Positions 7,554-14,091 of a DNA stretch of 40,362 bases are shown piece after piece. The stretch is taken from NCBI GenBank assembly GCA_020720965.1, contig DYNS01000001.1, positions 1-40,362 of the forward strand. The letters are read 5' to 3'. Every line of letters starts with the position of its first letter. The first letter of the stretch is position 1. The notes beneath the pieces were generated by a model. The model made no database searches. It saw nothing but the letters and a program-made list of their open reading frames with translations, and was not told where the DNA came from. Made by a program: the position numbers and the translations under genes. Origin of the DNA: Anaerolinea sp. (GTDB lineage: Bacteria > Chloroflexota > Anaerolineae > Anaerolineales > Villigracilaceae).

Positions 7554-8330
7554 TTAAGCCTGGAAGAATACGGGGGGGCGTTTTTCCAAAAAGGCGCTTA
7601 CGCCTTCTTTATGTTCGGGTAGATGGCTGGCGGCTTCTTGTAGTTGGCTTTCATATTCCAGCGCCTCTGCCAGGTTGGGCAGCATGGTCTTGTTGAACAA
7701 GCGTTTGCTTAGCCCAAACGCCCCCAGAGCAGAGCCAGTGAACCGTTCTGCGAGGAGGGTTGCGGCACTTTGCAAGGTTTCAGCCGGGTAAACGTGGTTG
7801 ACCAAGCCCCAGGCGAGAGCCTGTTCTGCCGGGATGGGCGCGTTGCTGAGGGTGAATTCGCTTGCCCGTCCCAAACCAATCAGCGCGGGTAAAAGCAGCC
7901 CCACCCCGGAATCCGGAATCAGTCCAATGCCGTTGAATCCGACCACGAAGCGGGCATCCTCCGAAGCCAGGCGCAGGTCACAAGCTAGGGCGATGCCCAG
8001 GCTTGCTCCGGCGCAAACGCCATTGACGGCGGCGATGACTGGTTTTTCCAACTGCCGAATTTGTAAAATGAGAGGGTTGTAGGTTTCCAACAGGTGCTGA
8101 CGGTAAGACATGCTCTCGCCGCCGCCGCGCATTTCTTCAATATCCTGCCCGGCGCCAAAGACTTTGCCTGTGCCGGTGAGGATGACCACCCTGGTTTGCG
8201 AATCTCGGAGGGCTTGCCGGAAGGCGGTTTGCAGTTCCAGAATGAGCGCCAGGTTAAAGGCATTGGCTTTGGGGCGGTCTATGGTAAGCCGCAGAACGCC
8301 CTGATGAAGTTCGGTGTGTAAGTGAGGCAT
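7554..8330 (-). CDS. Enoyl-CoA hydratase/isomerase family protein, PaaG-like
   Basis: A 258-residue crotonase-fold enzyme. The oxyanion-hole segments are GAGQDIEEM (about 59-67) and NGVCAGASLGIALACDL (about 103-119). The position where true hydratases have the second catalytic Glu reads GLIPDSG with D140, as in PaaG-type isomerases (1,2-epoxyphenylacetyl-CoA isomerase) rather than classical enoyl-CoA hydratase. The first Glu also appears replaced. So an isomerase is more likely than a hydratase, but the substrate cannot be told; no other paa gene is present. AGGAGAG lies six bases before the ATG. It is on the minus strand ahead of gatB and downstream of a small acidic protein gene, separated by a large hairpin. 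Confidence 0.88.
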   Translation of the reverse strand: MPHLHTELHQGVLRLTIDRPKANAFNLALILELQTAFRQALRDSQTRVVILTGTGKVFGAGQDIEEMRGGGESMSYRQHLLETYNPLILQIRQLEKPVIAAVNGVCAGASLGIALACDLRLASEDARFVVGFNGIGLIPDSGVGLLLPALIGLGRASEFTLSNAPIPAEQALAWGLVNHVYPAETLQSAATLLAERFTGSALGAFGLSKRLFNKTMLPNLAEALEYESQLQEAASHLPEHKEGVSAFLEKRPPVFFQA

Positions 8331-8349
8331 GGTTTACTCTCCTATGAAA

Positions 8350-8391
8350 AGTGCGTAATCCGCTGCCGGGTTGCGCTGCGAATTACGCACT
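8350..8391 (-). terminator. Hairpin between the small acidic gene and the hydratase gene
   Basis: A perfect 10-bp inverted repeat, AGTGCGTAAT (8350-8359) and ATTACGCACT (8382-8391), with a 22-base loop; on the minus strand it is followed directly by TTTT. It may be a weak terminator or an attenuator ahead of the hydratase gene. Confidence 0.5.
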
Positions 8392-8413
8392 GGAGTTCGC
8401 TTGGGGGCGAGGG

Positions 8414-8785
8414 TTATTCCAGCAGGTCAAGGTCGTCATCCACCGAGTCGTCATCGCTGGCGTTAATTTCCAGTTCCATGTCGTCTCGTTCCAGGTGTAC
8501 CCATAACCAAAGCACCTGCCCATCTTCGGTGTCTACGCTCCGCGCCGCTAAAATGGGGGTGGTTGTTTCCATGCCGGTTTCGTCTCTGTAGTGCAGGTCT
8601 ATCGGTAGGCGGTCGCGCCAACGGCGATAGCAACGCTCCACGAGAGCGGGTCCGTTAAAAGTCCGCAACCGGGTGCGAGCGGTGTGAGAAAAACGGCGGG
8701 TCTCATTTAAACCCAGCGCCCAGCCATCTTGCACGGGTTCAAAAAGAGGGGTTGGTCCTTCAATAATTGTAATTTTGTCTTCCAT
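8414..8785 (-). CDS. Small acidic protein, function unknown
   Basis: A 123-residue soluble protein beginning MEDKITIIEGPTPLF. The body is rich in Arg and aromatic residues, and the last 20 residues are strongly acidic (DDDSVDDDLDLLE). I chose the ATG at 8783-8785, preceded by AGGAAG at a five-base distance, over an upstream start at 8857 that lacks support. I do not recognise a named family, though the protein looks like a conserved hypothetical of filamentous Chloroflexota. It is divergent from the nuo operon, sharing a region of 165 bases, and a hairpin separates it from the hydratase gene downstream. Confidence 0.7.
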   Translation of the reverse strand: MEDKITIIEGPTPLFEPVQDGWALGLNETRRFSHTARTRLRTFNGPALVERCYRRWRDRLPIDLHYRDETGMETTTPILAARSVDTEDGQVLWLWVHLERDDMELEINASDDDSVDDDLDLLE

Positions 8786-8880
8786 AGGGGCTTCCTGTCG
8801 AATTTCCACATCATACCATGAGTTCCGCCTCGCCGGTTTGCCGGGCGAGACTTCCATGTATCAATTTTACTTTGTGAAAA

Positions 8881-8909
8881 TTTACGCGCTTATTATCTTA
8901 TGTTATACT
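8881..8909 (+). promoter_or_regulatory. Promoter of the nuo operon
   Basis: TTTACG (8881-8886), a 17-base spacer and TATACT (8904-8909; five of six consensus). The start of transcription should be near 8916, giving a leader of about 35 bases. It is the best promoter in the divergent region before nuoA. Confidence 0.6.
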
Positions 8910-8950
8910 TCGCCCGTTCTTTGCCAATCTCTGCCTATGGAGAATGATGT

Positions 8951-9307
8951 ATGTTACTAGAATATGCCGCTATCGGCATGATGATTTTTGTAACGGCGAT
9001 TGTTGCTGTCATCGCCATCGTGTTGGGGACAATCTTCGGTCCAAACAAACCGAACCAAAAGAAAAACATGCCTTATGAATCCGGGATGAATCCCATCGGA
9101 CCCGGAACGCGCCGAATCCCGGTGCGTTTTTATCTTGTTGCCGTCCTCTTCATCCTGTTCGACCTGGAAATCGTCTTCTTCCTGCCCTGGGCAATTGCCC
9201 TGCGCGAGTTGGGGATGTATGGTTATCTTGCAATGGTTGTCTTCAACATTCCCATCATTATCGGTTTCATTTACGAATGGAAAAAAGGAGGCATGGAATG
9301 GGAGTAG
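8951..9307 (+). CDS. nuoA: NADH-quinone oxidoreductase subunit A
   Basis: NuoA is a small membrane subunit of complex I at the junction of the membrane and peripheral arms. The 118-residue product has three membrane helices and the conserved loop KNMPYESGMNPIG (about 38-50), which contacts the quinone site, followed by FDLEIVFFLPW in the second helix. GGAGA lies seven bases before the ATG. It is first in the nuo operon and overlaps nuoB by ten bases. Confidence 0.97.
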   Translation: MLLEYAAIGMMIFVTAIVAVIAIVLGTIFGPNKPNQKKNMPYESGMNPIGPGTRRIPVRFYLVAVLFILFDLEIVFFLPWAIALRELGMYGYLAMVVFNIPIIIGFIYEWKKGGMEWE

Positions 9308-9780
9308 AGCAAAAATTAGGCGAAATGGGCGTTGTTACCGCCCGCCTGGAGGATGTGGTGAATTGGGGGCGTACCAATGCCATGTGGCCCATGCTATTTG
9401 GCTTGGCTTGCTGCGCCATTGAGATGATGTCTGCCCAAGCCGCCAATTACGATATGAGCCGCTTCGGCATGGAACTGATGCGCCCAAGCCCTCGTCAGAG
9501 CGACCTGATGATTGTTGCCGGGCGGGTGAGCCGCAAAATGGCTCCTGTATTGCGCCGTTTGTACGAACAAATGCCAGACCCCAAGTGGGTTATCGCCATG
9601 GGCGATTGCGCCTCTTCTGGCGGCGTTTTTAATAATTACGCGGTAGTGCAAGGGGTGGATGAAATTGTGCCGGTAGATGTATACGTCTCTGGTTGCCCGC
9701 CCCGCCCCGAAGCCCTCATTCACGGCGTTGTCACCCTGCACGAAAAAGTTCGCAAAGAAAAGATAAAGGACTGGGCTTAA
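9298..9780 (+). CDS. nuoB: NADH-quinone oxidoreductase subunit B
   Basis: NuoB carries the terminal 4Fe-4S cluster N2, which passes electrons to quinone. The product is 160 residues with all four ligands: adjacent C38 and C39 in ACCAIEMMS, C104 in GDCASSGG and C133 in SGCPPRPE. The ATG at 9298 has GGAGG six bases upstream and overlaps the end of nuoA; a frame extending to 9277 lies inside nuoA. The stop overlaps the nuoC start as TAATG. Confidence 0.97.
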   Translation: MGVEQKLGEMGVVTARLEDVVNWGRTNAMWPMLFGLACCAIEMMSAQAANYDMSRFGMELMRPSPRQSDLMIVAGRVSRKMAPVLRRLYEQMPDPKWVIAMGDCASSGGVFNNYAVVQGVDEIVPVDVYVSGCPPRPEALIHGVVTLHEKVRKEKIKDWA

Positions 9781-10298
9781 TGATGAGCGAAAAATTGAGC
9801 CAACACATCACCTCCCTGGTGGAAAAATTTGAAGGGACAACCGCCGAATTTGCCGGGGAGACGACCGTTATTATCCCCGCCGAAAGAATCGAGTCGGCTG
9901 CCCGTTTCATTCATGACTACCTCGGCTTCAAATTTCTCTCCTGTCTCACCGCCGTAGATTACTACCCGCAGGATGAACCCCGCTTTCATCTCTTTTACCG
10001 CTTCAACTCCATTCCAGAAGCCCTCTCCCTCAACGTCCGCGTTCCCGTCTCTGGCATCAACCCCAGTATCTCTACCCTCGAGAAGGTCTATAGCAACGCC
10101 AACTGGCACGAGCGCGAAGTGTACGACCTCTTTGGCATCAAATTTGAAGGGCACTCAGACCTGCGCCGCCTCGTCATGCCTGCCGACTGGCAAGGACACC
10201 CCCTCCGCAAAGACTACCCCCTCGGTTACGAAGAACCCCAATACACCTTCAACTACGAAGAAATTTCCGTCCGCAAGCCCAAGGGCAGCCGGGAGTAA
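9780..10298 (+). CDS. nuoC: NADH-quinone oxidoreductase subunit C
   Basis: NuoC is the 30-kDa-type peripheral subunit of complex I, here a separate 172-residue protein and not fused to NuoD as in enterobacteria. The signature HEREVYDLFGIKFEGHSDLRR is near residues 110-130, followed by HPLRKDYPL. The start is one of two adjacent ATG codons (9780 or 9783); 9780 shares bases with the nuoB stop. nuoD follows after three bases. Confidence 0.96.
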   Translation: MMSEKLSQHITSLVEKFEGTTAEFAGETTVIIPAERIESAARFIHDYLGFKFLSCLTAVDYYPQDEPRFHLFYRFNSIPEALSLNVRVPVSGINPSISTLEKVYSNANWHEREVYDLFGIKFEGHSDLRRLVMPADWQGHPLRKDYPLGYEEPQYTFNYEEISVRKPKGSRE

Positions 10299-10301
10299 AC
10301 C

Positions 10302-11531
10302 ATGACGGATATAAAAGAAGTCTCCTACGAAGAAATTCGTCACCTCGTCTCCGACCGCGCCCTTGAGGGCGAAACCATGCTCCTCAACATGGGTCCGCAG
10401 CATCCCTCCACGCATGGCGTGCTGCGCTTGTTGCTGGAACTGGACGGCGAAAAGGTCGTCAACTGCATTCCCGATGTCGGCTTTTTGCATACCGGCATCG
10501 AGAAAAACATGGAATCCAAGACTTATCAAAAAGCCGAGGTGATGACCGACCGCATGGATTACATGAACCCCCTCGGCAACAACCTCACCTACGTTTTGGC
10601 GGTAGAAAAACTGGTCGGGTTGGATGTGCCGGAGCGGGCGCAAGCCATTCGCGTCATCCTGGCGGAATTGCAGCGCATTTCCTCGCACCTCGTCTGGCTC
10701 GGCACCTCCGCCCTGGACGTTGCGGCGATGTCGGTCTTTTTGTACTGCTTCCGCGAACGCGAACAAATCCTCAACATCTTCGAACTGGTCTCCGGTCAGC
10801 GCATGATGACCACCTACTTCCGCCCCGGCGGTTTATGGCGGGATGTGCCATCCGGTTTTGAGCAAGCCGTGCGCGAATTTTTAGAAGTCATGCCGCACCG
10901 GATTGACGAATACGAAGCCCTGCTGACAAAGAACCCCCTCTTCCTGGACCGCACCCTGGGGATTGGTTCCATTTCAGCAGAGGATGCTCTCAATTGGGGT
11001 CTTACCGGCGCAACCCTCCGCGCTTCGGGCGTTTCTTACGACCTGCGCCGCTTTGCACCCTACTCTGGCTACGAACAATACGACTTTGAAATCCCCCTCC
11101 GTACCGAAGGCGATGTGTACGCCCGTTACATCGTCCGTATTCTGGAAATGCGTCAGTCGCTGCGAATCATCGAGCAAGCCCTCCGCAAACTTCCGGCGGG
11201 ACCGGTGCGCTCCAGCAACCGAAAATTTGTCCCCCCGCCCCGCTCCGAAATCGGTACAAGCATGGAGGCGCTCATCCACCACTTCAAACTGTGGACAGAA
11301 GGCTTCAGCGCCCCTCAGGGTTCGGTTTATGTCGCCACCGAATCGCCGCGAGGCGAATTGGGCTGCTTTTTGGAAAGTGACGGCGGACCCAAACCCTACC
11401 GCGTCCACTTCCGCACCCCCTCTTTTGATAATTTGCAGGTTCTGCCGAAACTCTCCAAAGGCTTCCTGGTCGCCGACCTGGTTGCCATCATCGGCTCGGT
11501 GGACATTGTTCTAGGAGATATTGACCGATGA
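10302..11531 (+). CDS. nuoD: NADH-quinone oxidoreductase subunit D
   Basis: NuoD is the 49-kDa subunit that forms most of the quinone-binding cavity with NuoB. The 409-residue product begins its conserved part with LNMGPQHPSTHGVLRL (about 28-43), has the quinone-site region with GFLHTGIEK, and ends with the family terminus DIVLGDIDR. GGGAG precedes the ATG by six bases. The stop overlaps the nuoE start (ATGA). Confidence 0.97.
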   Translation: MTDIKEVSYEEIRHLVSDRALEGETMLLNMGPQHPSTHGVLRLLLELDGEKVVNCIPDVGFLHTGIEKNMESKTYQKAEVMTDRMDYMNPLGNNLTYVLAVEKLVGLDVPERAQAIRVILAELQRISSHLVWLGTSALDVAAMSVFLYCFREREQILNIFELVSGQRMMTTYFRPGGLWRDVPSGFEQAVREFLEVMPHRIDEYEALLTKNPLFLDRTLGIGSISAEDALNWGLTGATLRASGVSYDLRRFAPYSGYEQYDFEIPLRTEGDVYARYIVRILEMRQSLRIIEQALRKLPAGPVRSSNRKFVPPPRSEIGTSMEALIHHFKLWTEGFSAPQGSVYVATESPRGELGCFLESDGGPKPYRVHFRTPSFDNLQVLPKLSKGFLVADLVAIIGSVDIVLGDIDR

Positions 11532-12025
11532 GCCTCACCAACCAATACCCCGATGAAGTGCAAGCCATTTTTGCCAAATACCCCTCCAGACGCTCGGCAG
11601 TGATGCCGCTTTTATATCTCGCCCAGCGCGAGGAAGGCTACATCAAAAAAGAATCGATGGAAGAGATTGCTGCCTTGCTCGACCTGGACACGACCGAAGT
11701 CGCCGCCATTGTAGGCTTTTACAGCATGTATCATGATGAAAAAGCCGGAAAATACCGCATTCAGGTCTGCACCGACATCTCTTGCGCCCTGCGCGGTGCA
11801 GATACCTTTCTGGAGCATCTCTGCGACAATATCGGCATCAAGGTTGGCGAAACCACCCCGGATGGCTTGGTGACGATTGAAGAAGTGAAGTGTCTGGCAG
11901 GCTGCGATAAAGCCCCCATGTTCCAACTCCAGGATGGCGACAAAGTCTCCTACCACGAGAATATGACGGTAGACAAGACGATGGAATTGGTGGAAGCCCT
12001 GCGAAAGGCGCAGGCGCAAAAATAA
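11528..12025 (+). CDS. nuoE: NADH-quinone oxidoreductase subunit E
   Basis: NuoE is the 24-kDa subunit with the 2Fe-2S cluster N1a on a thioredoxin-like fold. The 165-residue product has the four ligands C81, C86, C122 and C126 (CTDISC and CLAGC). AGGAGA lies upstream inside nuoD and the ATG overlaps the nuoD stop by four bases. In most nuo operons nuoF would follow directly; here an HEPN/MNT pair begins six bases later. Confidence 0.96.
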   Translation: MSLTNQYPDEVQAIFAKYPSRRSAVMPLLYLAQREEGYIKKESMEEIAALLDLDTTEVAAIVGFYSMYHDEKAGKYRIQVCTDISCALRGADTFLEHLCDNIGIKVGETTPDGLVTIEEVKCLAGCDKAPMFQLQDGDKVSYHENMTVDKTMELVEALRKAQAQK

Positions 12026-12030
12026 GCGGC

Positions 12031-12420
12031 ATGTCTGAGTTTGATATTCAAAAGCAGGTTGAATATTGGCGCAATGGCGCGACAGATGCGCTGGATGCTG
12101 CCAACGACATGATATTGCGAGACAAAAGAATTTTATTTGGATTGTTTTTTCTGCACTTGGCTGTTGAGAAGATATTAAAGGCGCATGTCTGTCGTAGAAC
12201 GATGAACTTTGCGCCGCGCCTTCATAACTTGGTTCGGTTGGCGATACTTGCAGAAATAGCATTGAGTGACGAGCAGATAATGACGCTTGCATCTCTTAAT
12301 GAATTTAGTCTCGAGGGAAGATACCCTGAAACTTGGGCAGAGCCGCCAACGCCTGAGCAGGCAGAAGTATATCTTCTTCGTTCTCGGCAGGTGTTTGAAT
12401 GGTTGATGAATCTATTGTAA
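12031..12420 (+). CDS. HEPN-domain protein (putative toxin partner of an HEPN/MNT pair)
   Basis: A 129-residue all-helical protein of the HEPN type: EYWRNGATDALDAAN near the N-terminus, FFLHLAVEKILKAHV (about 39-53), PRLHNLVRLA (62-71) and GRYPETW toward the end. The following gene is a minimal nucleotidyltransferase, so the two form a recognised HEPN/MNT arrangement, which in studied cases is a toxin-antitoxin system where the nucleotidyltransferase modifies the HEPN protein. The canonical HEPN ribonuclease motif R-x4-6-H is not visible; the histidines are H42, H52 and H65, none with an Arg at the right distance. It may therefore lack RNase activity. It lies inside the nuo operon, and its base composition is clearly more AT-rich than nuoE and nuoF. 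Confidence 0.85.
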   Translation: MSEFDIQKQVEYWRNGATDALDAANDMILRDKRILFGLFFLHLAVEKILKAHVCRRTMNFAPRLHNLVRLAILAEIALSDEQIMTLASLNEFSLEGRYPETWAEPPTPEQAEVYLLRSRQVFEWLMNLL

Positions 12421-12728
12421 AAGCAGTCAAAATGTACCTGCGGGCTGTTCAAGCGGAGGGCATCCCTGTTAAGGCTGGCGTTTTGTTTGGTTCGTTTGCC
12501 GTTGGAAGAGCGCATGAATGGAGTGATATTGACCTGATGGTCGTCTCTCCGAGATTTGACGGAAAACGCCAACGCCGAGACATTGATTTACTCTGGTATG
12601 TAGCCGCGAAAACCGATAGCCGCATTGAGCCGATTGCCGTTGGCGAAAAGCAATACGCCGAAAGCCACGACAGCGTCATTATCGAAATTGCCCGTAGAGA
12701 AGGGCAAATCATTCCATTAGCAGATTGA
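12399..12728 (+). CDS. Minimal nucleotidyltransferase (MNT), putative antitoxin
   Basis: A 109-residue polymerase-beta-fold nucleotidyltransferase. The motif GS-x10-D-x-D is exact: G31, S32, D43 and D45 in GSFAVGRAHEWSDIDLMVV. MNT antitoxins of this type transfer AMP to a tyrosine or similar residue of their HEPN toxin. The ATG at 12399 overlaps the HEPN gene by 22 bases, so the pair is co-translated, and nuoF begins seven bases after its stop. The product lacks the C-terminal extension of larger nucleotidyltransferases. A role in regulating complex I is not shown by the sequence. Confidence 0.88.
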   Translation: MVDESIVKAVKMYLRAVQAEGIPVKAGVLFGSFAVGRAHEWSDIDLMVVSPRFDGKRQRRDIDLLWYVAAKTDSRIEPIAVGEKQYAESHDSVIIEIARREGQIIPLAD

Positions 12729-12735
12729 GAGTTTT

Positions 12736-13998
12736 ATGACCCATATCCTTCTGCGTCACCGGGATATTCCCGACATCAAAAATATCGAAGTCTACAAGCA
12801 AAACGGCGGTTTCCAATCGCTGCAAAAGGCGCTGACTGCGATGCAGCCCAAGCAAATTGTGGAGGAAGTAAAAGCCTCCGGTTTGCGTGGGCGCGGCGGC
12901 GCGGGCTTCCCCACCGGCGTAAAGTGGTCTTTCCTGCCGGATACCATCTTCCCCCACTATGTCGTCTGCAACGCAGACGAATCCGAACCGGGGACTTTCA
13001 AAGACCGCGAGATTATGGAAAGCAACCCCTACCAATTTCTGGAAGGCGTTGCCATTTCCTGTTTCGCGGTAGGCGCACAGGAAGGCTACATTTACCTGCG
13101 CGGCGAGTTTTACCCGGTTGCCCAACACCTCGATGCCTGCATCGCCGAGATGGAAAAGCAAGGCTACCTGGGCGATAACCTCTTCGGCACCCAAACCTCC
13201 ATCCGCCTCAAGACTCACCTCGGCGCGGGGGCTTACATCTGCGGCGAAGAAACCGCCCTGCTGGAATCGCTGGAAGGCAAACGCGGGCAGCCCCGTTTGC
13301 GCCCACCCTTCCCGGCGGTTGTGGGTTTGTATGGCAAGCCCACCGTCATCAACAATGTGGAAACTCTCTCCAACCTGCCTTACATCGTGGAACACGGTTC
13401 GGCGGGGTATCGCCAATTTGGCACCGAGAAAAGCCCAGGGACGAAAATCTTCTCCCTTTCTGGCAATGTGAACAAGCCCGGAAACTACGAGCTGCCTCTC
13501 GGAACCACCTTCCGCGAGCTGATTTTTACGCACGGCGGCGGCATTCAGAACGGCAACAAACTTCGTGCCATTATGCCCGCCGGGGCTTCCTCCTCCATCA
13601 TCCGCGTAGACGACCAGACCTTCGACAAGGTCATGGATACCCCCATGGACTACGAAAATGTCCAAAATGTCGGCTCCCTGCTCGGCTCCGCCTCGGTCAT
13701 CGTCATAGACGACACCCACAGTATGGATTGGGTCATCAATAAGACAATCGAGTTCTTCAAACACGAATCTTGCGGCAAATGCACTCCATGCCGTGACGGG
13801 AATTACTGGATGCTGCAACTGACCGAGAAAATTCACGCCGGTCACGCCACCATGAAGGACGTGCAACTTTTGGATACGGTTGCCGCCCAAATGTACGGTA
13901 AATGCCTGTGCGCCCTCGGCGACTTCTCCACCATGGCTGTCCGCACCGCCATAGATCGTTTCCCCGAAGATTTTGAGAAAGTCGCTGGTAAGGCGTAA
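12736..13998 (+). CDS. nuoF: NADH-quinone oxidoreductase subunit F
   Basis: NuoF is the 51-kDa subunit that binds NADH and FMN and carries cluster N3. The 420-residue product has the NADH/FMN glycine loop GRGGAGFPTG (52-61), the FMN-region segment CNADESEPGTFKDREI (78-93) and the N3 ligands C346, C349 and C352 (SCGKCTPCRDG) with C392 in CALGD. It begins seven bases after the MNT gene and has only a weak GAGAG upstream. A repeat-filled spacer of 93 bases separates it from nuoG. Confidence 0.97.
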   Translation: MTHILLRHRDIPDIKNIEVYKQNGGFQSLQKALTAMQPKQIVEEVKASGLRGRGGAGFPTGVKWSFLPDTIFPHYVVCNADESEPGTFKDREIMESNPYQFLEGVAISCFAVGAQEGYIYLRGEFYPVAQHLDACIAEMEKQGYLGDNLFGTQTSIRLKTHLGAGAYICGEETALLESLEGKRGQPRLRPPFPAVVGLYGKPTVINNVETLSNLPYIVEHGSAGYRQFGTEKSPGTKIFSLSGNVNKPGNYELPLGTTFRELIFTHGGGIQNGNKLRAIMPAGASSSIIRVDDQTFDKVMDTPMDYENVQNVGSLLGSASVIVIDDTHSMDWVINKTIEFFKHESCGKCTPCRDGNYWMLQLTEKIHAGHATMKDVQLLDTVAAQMYGKCLCALGDFSTMAVRTAIDRFPEDFEKVAGKA

Positions 13999-14091
13999 CG
14001 GGCGATTCGAGTACTCGATAATTCGATAACTTGAGTATCGGAATGTCGAATACCGAATAACGAATATCGGAATACCGGGTATCGAATAACT
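13999..14091 (+). repeat. Degenerate heptamer repeat array between nuoF and nuoG
   Basis: The spacer is built from imperfect copies of a seven-base unit, ATTCGRT on the minus strand (AYCGAAT on the plus), such as ATTCGTT, ATTCGGT, ATTCGAC and ATTCCGAT. It is AT-richer than the flanking genes and leaves nuoG without a Shine-Dalgarno. A related copy lies inside nuoG at 15396-15417. Confidence 0.7.

Noticed and set aside
8786..8880. A promoter for the divergent small acidic gene
   Set aside because: Several AT-rich hexamers are present on the minus strand but none has a correctly spaced partner, so I did not choose one.
13999..14091. CRISPR-like array
   Set aside because: The repeat unit is only seven bases, degenerate, and has no spacers of constant length; no cas genes other than the Cas4-like pair exist in the window.
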